Assembly: GCF_048128805.1 (NCBI RefSeq)
Contig: NC_135998.1
Location: 15,599,656-15,663,655 of the forward strand
Length of the DNA: 64,000 nucleotides
Source of the DNA: Centroberyx gerrardi
Lineage: Eukaryota > Chordata > Actinopteri > Beryciformes > Berycidae
Reading direction: 5' to 3'
Position 1 is the stretch's first letter. Every line of letters starts with the position of its first letter. A model generated the notes under the pieces. The model searched no databases, was not told the origin of the DNA, and saw only the letters and a program-made list of their open reading frames with translations. Below, piece after piece: positions 57,202 to 64,000 of the stretch. The position numbers were made by a program, and so were the translations under genes.

Positions 57202-57592
57202 TAGGGATGGGACGATATGCTGATCTCTCGATACGATTCGATACACAATATGGGATTCACAATTTAATACAACCACAATGCGATGTAATACATATAAGTT
57301 CAATGACAACAAAGTCTAACTGTTCAGAATTATGGTTATTTCTGAGACATAAATCTTTCCAGAAATGTCACTGGCTTACTAGAATTTAAACAATTTAAAA
57401 ATGTCATTACAAAGTGCAAATAATATAATTTGGATGGAGAGCTTGTGAAATTGTGGACACGCATCTCCTTTGTGATTACTGCAGCAGAATAAAATGGAGC
57501 TGATATCACGATTAATTTCTCTGCCCCACGATACATATTGTCAGTTTTATGCATTGCGATATATTGAATTTCCATACATTGTCCCATCCCTA
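57202..57592. mobile_element. hAT-type MITE with exact 8-bp target duplication
   Basis: The ends TAGGGATGGGACGAT and ATTGTCCCATCCCTA are inverted repeats (14 of 15). AAGTATAG flanks both sides (57194-57201 and 57593-57600). An 8-bp duplication and short TIRs are hAT hallmarks. The 391-bp insert has no transposase. Confidence 0.92.
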
Positions 57593-57864
57593 AAGTATAG
57601 CATGACAAAATACATTAAAATAAACAGTATAAATAGTATTAGTATTTTAGTATTAGTATTAGAATAGTATGAGTATTTTACTTCATTTCACTTAATAAAA
57701 CCCTGTTACTTTGAAATTATCCCATTTCATGTGTCATACTCTATTCTGGTTACGTTCACAATAATGCCATTTGTTCCCGTCTTGAGTCTATTTCATTTGC
57801 AAATGTAAATTAGACTAGAATAGTCTAAAAGTCTGTATCACAAATGTACAAGTCAGTACCACTA

Positions 57865-59373
57865 TCACACTTTGGATCTACACACCAAACAGTACCATTT
57901 GCTCCCCTTTTTAGGCATTCGTTTCATATTCATACATGAAAGATGAAACCATCTATGAAGGCAGTCCTCACTGTGACAAAGCACCACACGGTCACGCACT
58001 TTGTATGGTTGCTTGCACACGCAGACAATGTCTGATGGGATTGACATTTTTCTGCTTTCAGAGGTATCCACTTGGGTCATGTCAGCTGTGTCAGTCGGCA
58101 TTGCTGATGGACATGGCCTTGAGAAAAGTTTTCCCACAAGCTCTGGGAGAATGGCTCTGTCAAAAAGAGCTCTAGATTTTGACTTCATTAGCTCCCACAG
58201 TTCCATATCTGGTTCTATTCTCTCTATGTGTACATCATTCTCTGACCATACAACAAAATCTGCAAACTCCTTATTGCATACAAGCAGCTGTGTCTGGACT
58301 TGAAAATAGTAGACATGTGAATGTTTGAGCTGTAATCTGCCATTAGATTCCCCCAAACAGAATCTGCCGTCAACACATTCTTTGAGACTTATACTATCAT
58401 GTGCACAAAATGGACATTTAACCTCCACTACACCATCACCACAGCAATCACAATGTATCATCCCATCAGGTGTAGCCCCCATGTGAGGCAGCTCTGGATT
58501 TATTACAAAACCACTGGTTTCACATCTAAAGTTGGTGTGTGAAACCATTTGCTGACGATAACAACTTAGTGCCTGTAGTTCATGATTGCATCCCCAAGCG
58601 GTTGCTTTAGTTGTAAACCCTGTGCTTAGAGGGTAACAGATGTTTTTGATGAGACTTGGTGATGGATTCTCAGGTGGTGTGCAACAAACAGCTTTCATAC
58701 GTGAGGCTGTAACTCTGCCAGCCCTAAATCTATACCAGGCTTTGCTTTTAGACTGTTCTCTTGTCTGCTGTTCTATTATGTCAGCTTGCCTTTGAGTAAT
58801 GTCAACTGCAATAGCACCACAATGTAGGAGTAACTCTTCGCTTGTCATAGAAATGCGCTGTTCATCAAATAGCTCACTCGGGAGCTGGCATGTATTAGTG
58901 TTGGACACTGGAGCATAGAGCTCAGCATAGTCTGCCATGACAGAGAGCAAGACTGGTTTATCATCTGTAGCATTCAGCTCACCAAGGAAAGCAGCAATCT
59001 CAGTATCTGTTGGCTCTGACACATCAGGTAGCTTTTGTTTTTCCTTATATTGTGTTGGTTTCCCTTCTGACAATGTTGTGTCTAGCCTCTGTTTAATCGT
59101 CACTTTTGAGTGAAAGTCAATGTTCTCCACTTCAAGGTACTTTTCCTTTGGTTGCCCACTCGGAAGTAACCAATATGCAGGTTTTTCTGTCACAGTTTGG
59201 GACTCACGGAGCGAAACAGCTGCCTGGATAGCAAAAAGTACCGCTCCAACATGGCTGCATGTCTCCCCTAATCATGCCATGCATGTGCAGTGCGCAGCCA
59301 GGATAATGCCATCCTTCTGGGCAATGACCCATGGGTGCAGAGGTGGGGCACTTAATTTCTGACTGTGTTTCAC
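57865..59373 (-). pseudogene. ISL2EU accessory protein: SWIM finger, YqaJ-type nuclease, PHD finger (nonsense in SWIM)
   Basis: Read from a TCTTTCCACAG acceptor, the last exon begins at 59373 and stays in one frame to the stop at 57865, except for a TGA at 59272-59274. Domains in order: SWIM zinc finger (AAHCTCMA, stop, LGETCSHVGAVLF; CxC...CxH), then a YqaJ-like exonuclease with WYRFRAGRVTAS, GCNHELQAL, GATPDGM, VVEVKCP and YYFQVQTQL (the Asp, Glu-x-Lys and Gln residues of the PD-(D/E)XK fold), then a C-terminal PHD finger (CVCKQ...CLHRWFHLSC...WYCLVC, C4HC3). The TGA replaces what is usually a Gly codon. A GTG at 59193 would only yield a protein lacking SWIM. The role in transposition is not established; nuclease action on element ends or intermediates is plausible. 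Upstream exons were not identified. Confidence 0.85.
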
Positions 59374-59399
59374 CTGTGGAAAGACAAGAACACAGATTG

Positions 59400-59676
59400 T
59401 TTGCAATCAAGATTTCAAAAACCAAGAGGCATCATATACAAGCACAGTATGCCAAGTGTAGCTGCTGTTAGCTGCCCAGAGAAAGCAGCTCTAGAGATCC
59501 TGATTAGTTGGTTTGTTGATCGGTGACTGTTGGTTCCTTGGTGGGCCCAGGAAATGGTTTGCTGTCTGGCAATGCTTGACTGACTGCTGTAATTAACATT
59601 TTTAACAAAAGTGTGACCTAGCTCTTTGGTTATTTGTCATATGAAATTATAGGAGGTGGACAAAGTAACACAAACC
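59400..59676. other. Non-coding spacer
   Basis: May contain the intron or 5' part of the YqaJ gene. I could not recognise further exons. Confidence 0.35.
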
Positions 59677-60065
59677 TTACAATATAATGCAATCCAATAC
59701 AATAGTCCTTCCATACATACCAGTTTTGTTAAGCTTATAATATTACATTTGTGTTGAGACTGTGTCAAGGAGGTGTTGATTCAACTCCATGGTATTTTTT
59801 TATGGTGGTTTATGGTGTCCTTGAGCAAATATGTATTTTCATTCAGTATGTTGGTCAGGGTCTACTTGTGACCACTGTTCCTCTTAACCAATGCAATTTG
59901 CCTATGTTTGGCATAGTCATCATGTCATCATTAATGGCATATCTGATTTAACCATAGAGTTTATTCAACACTTACCTGACAGTCCCAACAAAAATGTAAT
60001 ATTATAAGCTTCACAAAGCTGGCATGTATTGTAGCTGGTATGCATTATATTGTTTAGATAGCCAC
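59677..60065. mobile_element. Foldback MITE with ~75-bp arms
   Basis: AAGCTTATAATATTACATTT (59731-59750) is repeated exactly in reverse complement at 59992-60011. The match extends outwards with mismatches through CATACATACCAG and ACAATATAATGCA on the left and their complements on the right, to about 59677 and 60062. The interior has no transposase. Confidence 0.8.
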
Positions 60066-60480
60066 CACAAGTGGGATCCAAGTTGTGTTTTATCAAAAAG
60101 ACAAAATTGCAGAAATCCAGTATGGTGGACAGGTGACATCCCAGTGGCAAATTTGTACAGCACGTCCGGCTGCATAAGGATACCAAGTTTGGTGTTAATT
60201 GGACTTTCAGTGTAGGAGTTATGTGTATTGGGTGCCACTAACTGGACTATCAGGGACATTTTTCTTGAGGAACAATCCACCATCAATATCTATCGTTTGC
60301 CAAATGGAATGACTGTATCATGTACCATCTCACGGGTATATTGCAACAATAAACCAGCACAAAAACATAACCTGCACAAAAACGATAAGGATTCTGCCCT
60401 ATGGGCTTGTGTTGTATTTCTAAGAAAAAAATTTGGTTAATCTGACAGTTTCTTCTAAATCTATATTTGTATATTTGTAA
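60066..60480. other. Non-coding spacer with dispersed repeat
   Basis: 60150-60240 contains TACCAAGTTTGGTG, similar to the anonymous repeats at 4.7 and 32.3 kb. No gene. Confidence 0.4.
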
Positions 60481-60644
60481 ACTGTAAATGCTGTTTATCT
60501 GTGCTTTTACCACTGTGCTTTTACCACTGATTTCCTACATTTTCCTACAGTTTATCAGCAATGACCCAAAACTCATTCTTCACTCAATACATCTTAGGAG
60601 AAAAAAATGACATAACAACTGAAAGTGATTGAAATGAAAGTGAT

Positions 60645-60650
60645 TTTATT
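60645..60650 (-). terminator. Poly(A) signal of MYH gene 3
   Basis: AATAAA on the minus strand, 69 bases after the stop codon, homologous to genes 1 and 2. Similarity to their 3' flanks continues to about 60485. Confidence 0.75.
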
Positions 60651-60936
60651 GAACAATAAAAACTGTCCTTGATATACCCATCATATTATTTGATGAGAAA
60701 CAGTCAGCCATAGTGTGTTTTATTCAGCTGCCTCTTTTCCCTGTAAAAGACAAAATAATTTAGTTTATTTTTTTGGTCACAATTAAACATTTTATTTGTC
60801 CTATTCATTTTAAATTAAATATCTGCACACTACATATTCAGTACACACAGTATCAATTAAGGGTTTTATTTTCATAAATTGTTTATTTGTTGTATGGCCT
60901 CAGTTACCTTGCCAGAGTCACGGCTCTTAGCTCTCA

Positions 60937-61329
<393 letters not shown>

Positions 61330-61525
61330 TCAGCTGTAAGTCAGATTATACCTGGTAGGTGAGTTCCTTCACTCTCCTCTCATATTTGTGGACACCCTTC
61401 ATAGCATCTCCTCCTTGTCTCTGCTCTGCCTCAACCTCTGCCTCCAGCTCACGCACCTTCAGAAAAGAATCAGATGTTAAGAATCCATTTTTTTTAAACA
61501 GTCTCATATAAACCATGCAAATCTA

Positions 61526-61711
<186 letters not shown>

Positions 61712-61940
61712 CTAGAAAAAATGTGTATTAGAAATGTCATAAAAACATGTACTTACTTGGAGTAAAAAGAAGAAAGTAACAACCGCAATTTAAACCTACA
61801 TCAGTGATGGCCTTCTTGGCCTTCTCCTCTGCATTCCTTGCTTCCTGAACAGTGTCATCTACTTCACCCTGGACCTGGACCAGGTCAGTCTCCAGCTTCT
61901 TCTTTGTGTTCAGAAGGCTTGTATTCTAGAAGAGAAAAAA

Positions 61941-61958
61941 GGGTTAGGGTTAGGGTTA
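61941..61958. repeat. Three telomere-type GGGTTA units in an MYH gene 3 intron
   Basis: GGGTTAGGGTTAGGGTTA lies in the intron after exon 33, close to its acceptor. Genes 1 and 2 lack it at the same place. Confidence 0.85.
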
Positions 61959-62305
61959 CTCATGACTATAATGATATACACATATTTTAAAAATGCATAT
62001 ATTTGAGAATTAGTGAAGCAATGATTTTGTTTGTTTACCTGAGAGTGCAGAAGGCCAACATGCTCACTTGCATCCACCAGCTCTTGCTCAGCCACTTTGC
62101 GGCCTCTCTCTGTCTGCTCTAGAGCAGCCCTAAGCTCCTCAATTTCAGCCACCATGAGACCGTTCCTACGCTCCACCATGGCAGCCTGCTCCTTGACATC
62201 TTCCTGTGCTCTGGTAGCATCATCAAGGTGCAATTGTGCATCCTAATGCAAAAAATATCAAGAAAATGTTTAGTGAAATATCAGAATGTGACTACACTAA
62301 CAATG

Positions 62306-62330
62306 TCTATGTATGTCTGCACAACTGCTG
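62306..62330 (-). repeat. Single unit of the intron 32 minisatellite (gene 3)
   Basis: One 25-bp unit on the minus strand, versus two in gene 1 and two and a half in gene 2. Confidence 0.8.
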
Positions 62331-64000
62331 TGTGTCCTACCTTCAGTTGTCCCTGGACATTCCTCAACTGCTTCTGGGCCTCAGCAGCCTGGCGGTTAGC
62401 ATGACTCAGCTGAATCTCCATCTCATTCAGGTCTCCCTCCATCTTCTTCTTGATTCTAAGGGCATCATTCCTGCTCCTGACCTCAGAGTCCAGAGTGCTC
62501 TGCATGGAGTCAGTCGCCCTCTGGCTGTTCCTCTTGATCTGCTCATGGATCTCCTCATCTTTCTCTGCCAGCTTTCTGTCAACCTCACCCTTAACCTGGT
62601 TGAGCTCCAGCTGGACACGCAGAATCTTGGACTCCTCATGTTCCAGAGTTCCCTAAGGATTTAAACAAATATTGAAATAGAGCCCTTCCTACCTTTCGAA
62701 TATTAAATTGAACTGTCTTCCATTGCTATTTAAATTTCTTGTAGAAACCTAATACACAGATTAACAATTACAATATTAAACTCTATAGAAGTTTTACCTC
62801 AGCTTCCTCAAGTGCTGTCTGGATTTCTCTGCAGGGGGATTCATGTGTTTAATATTGCTAAACCTTGAAATGTAGATTATATAGTTAATTCAAACTAATG
62901 TACATAGATCCAGCCTGTTCTCATTTCAAGCCAACGTAACTGCAAAGTCTAACATTTACTGGAAGGAACTCACGTTGCAGGTTCTTGTTCTCACGTTTCA
63001 GGGTCTCCAGCTGATCCAGAGCTTCCTCATAGGAGTTCTTCATCTTGAACAGCTCAGTGCTGAGAGAACAAGCCTCTTTCTCAGCTCCTTCAAGCTCTGC
63101 CTGACCCTCCTCATACTTTTGTTTCCACTCTGCCAAGACCTGAATAAGATGCAACCCATACAGTTGACATAGTTTCATATTCATCAATACAAAAACAACT
63201 GATTATACTTCAAGAAGAAAAAAATGCTACCTTGTCAAAGTTCCTCTGCTTCTTGTCAAGGTTGGCAGCCAGCCCATTGGCCCTCTCCACATCAATCATG
63301 AGGTCCTCCACCTCACCCTGGAGCCTCTGTTTGGTCTTCTCCAGAGAGGCACACTTGGAATTCACAGCCTCAATCTGCTCCTCAGCTTCCTGAAGGCGCT
63401 GGGCAAGCTTTTTCCTGTTGAATATTTATAATTTGTCTCTCAATGAAAATAAGTAACTGAAGCCTTAGTCTATTGCTTGATTTTCTGACTAGGCCTATAT
63501 CAAATACAAATAAATTATGCATAGATGTTTGAAGGGCAGGATTCATGGATGGAAAGTACATTTGAAATATACGAACATGGCCACCAAGAGCACTATGCTC
63601 CAGTTCTGAACTGGGCATTGATGTGTGGTTTTGGATTTTACTCACTTGGACTCCTCAAGCTCCTCAGTGCGCTGGATAGCATCAGTTTCATACTTGGTCC
63701 TCCACTGGGCCACTTCACTGTTGGCCTTGGACATTCCACGTTGCAGCTCAGCCTTTGCCTCCTGCTCCTCCTCAAACTGCTCCCTCAGAAGATCACAGTC
63801 ATGGCGGGCCGATTGCAGTCCGTGGGCAAGGGCATTCTTGGCCTGTTAAATTAAAGACTTTTGAGTATGCAAAATTTCCAATACAGACAAGACTTGATCA
63901 GTGGACACTCAATAATTTCCTACCTTAACCTCCTCCTCAATCTGTCTCTTCAGCTCCTCAATCTGCTGTGTGAAGGCCTGCTTGCCTCTGGTCAGTTGGG

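Larger units (their letters stand above)
54304..59373. mobile_element. ISL2EU DNA transposon with convergent transposase and YqaJ genes
   Basis: A THAP/DDE transposase (+) and a SWIM/YqaJ/PHD gene (-) lie convergently, the gene pair that defines ISL2EU transposons. The left limit is where the Rex1-like sequence is interrupted (about 54304). The right limit is unknown: I find no inverted copy of the left end before the MYH gene 3 flank, and 5' exons of the YqaJ gene beyond 59373 are not recognised. The right end may be missing. Two tandem copies of a ~139-bp block (about 56923-57061 and 57062-57183) lie behind the transposase gene, and a hAT MITE is nested at 57202-57592. Confidence 0.8.

Noticed and set aside
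57865..59193. A complete YqaJ protein starting at GTG 59193
   Set aside because: Eukaryotic initiation at GTG is unlikely, and the same frame continues upstream through a recognisable SWIM finger broken by one TGA. I treat 59193 as an internal codon.
61941..61958. Chromosome end or telomere
   Set aside because: Only three units, and they lie inside an MYH intron with normal sequence on both sides.

Overview
The window is vertebrate nuclear DNA, most likely from a ray-finned (teleost) fish. It has split genes with GT-AG introns, a fast skeletal muscle myosin heavy chain (MYH) gene cluster, and a fish-like mix of transposons: L2-type, Rex1-type and L1/Tx1-type LINEs, a chromodomain gypsy LTR element, hAT-like MITEs, tRNA-type SINEs and an ISL2EU DNA transposon. 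There is no bacterial-style operon, CRISPR array or rRNA gene.

The real host genes are three MYH copies. Gene 1 (8050-19217, +) and gene 2 (39833-50900, +) are head-to-tail duplicates about 31.8 kb apart. Each joins into 39 coding exons with identical exon lengths and a 1,936-residue open product. Both also have two untranslated leader exons, near-identical promoters and a poly(A) signal. Gene 3 (60720 to beyond 64000, -) lies tail-to-tail with gene 2. Only its last 13 exons are in the window, and a 94-bp frameshifting deletion in one exon suggests it is a pseudogene. A block at about 2.9-3.85 kb matches the 3' flank of genes 1 and 2, which suggests another array member once lay upstream.

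The spaces between MYH genes hold mostly transposons. 1-1640: L2-type LINE (-). 2.9-3.85 kb: relic MYH 3' flank. 5.93-6.4 kb: LINE endonuclease fragment. 19.3-20.1 kb: gene 1 3' flank, followed by a decayed LINE. 22.1-26.2 kb: a Rex1-like LINE split by a TIR element and a gypsy element with hybrid LTRs. 26.2-29.6 kb: a second LINE with a younger L2 nested in it, bounded by a 9-bp target duplication. 30.07-30.24 kb: a RecQ-like helicase fragment. 32.9-34.6 kb: L1-like fragment. 34.63-34.73 kb: a perfect 40-bp palindrome with a hammerhead-like core. 36.9-37.4 kb: a long foldback. 51.6-54.3 kb: L1-like and Rex1-like fragments behind gene 2.

54.3-59.4 kb holds a two-gene ISL2EU transposon. A THAP/DDE transposase (+, two exons with a phase-1 intron) converges on a SWIM/YqaJ nuclease/PHD gene (-), and a hAT MITE with an exact 8-bp target duplication sits between them. 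Each gene carries one telling lesion: a lost zinc ligand in THAP and a nonsense codon in SWIM. The most informative signals are the MYH duplication/conversion history, a GC-AG intron shared by both intact MYH genes, and the ISL2EU gene pair.
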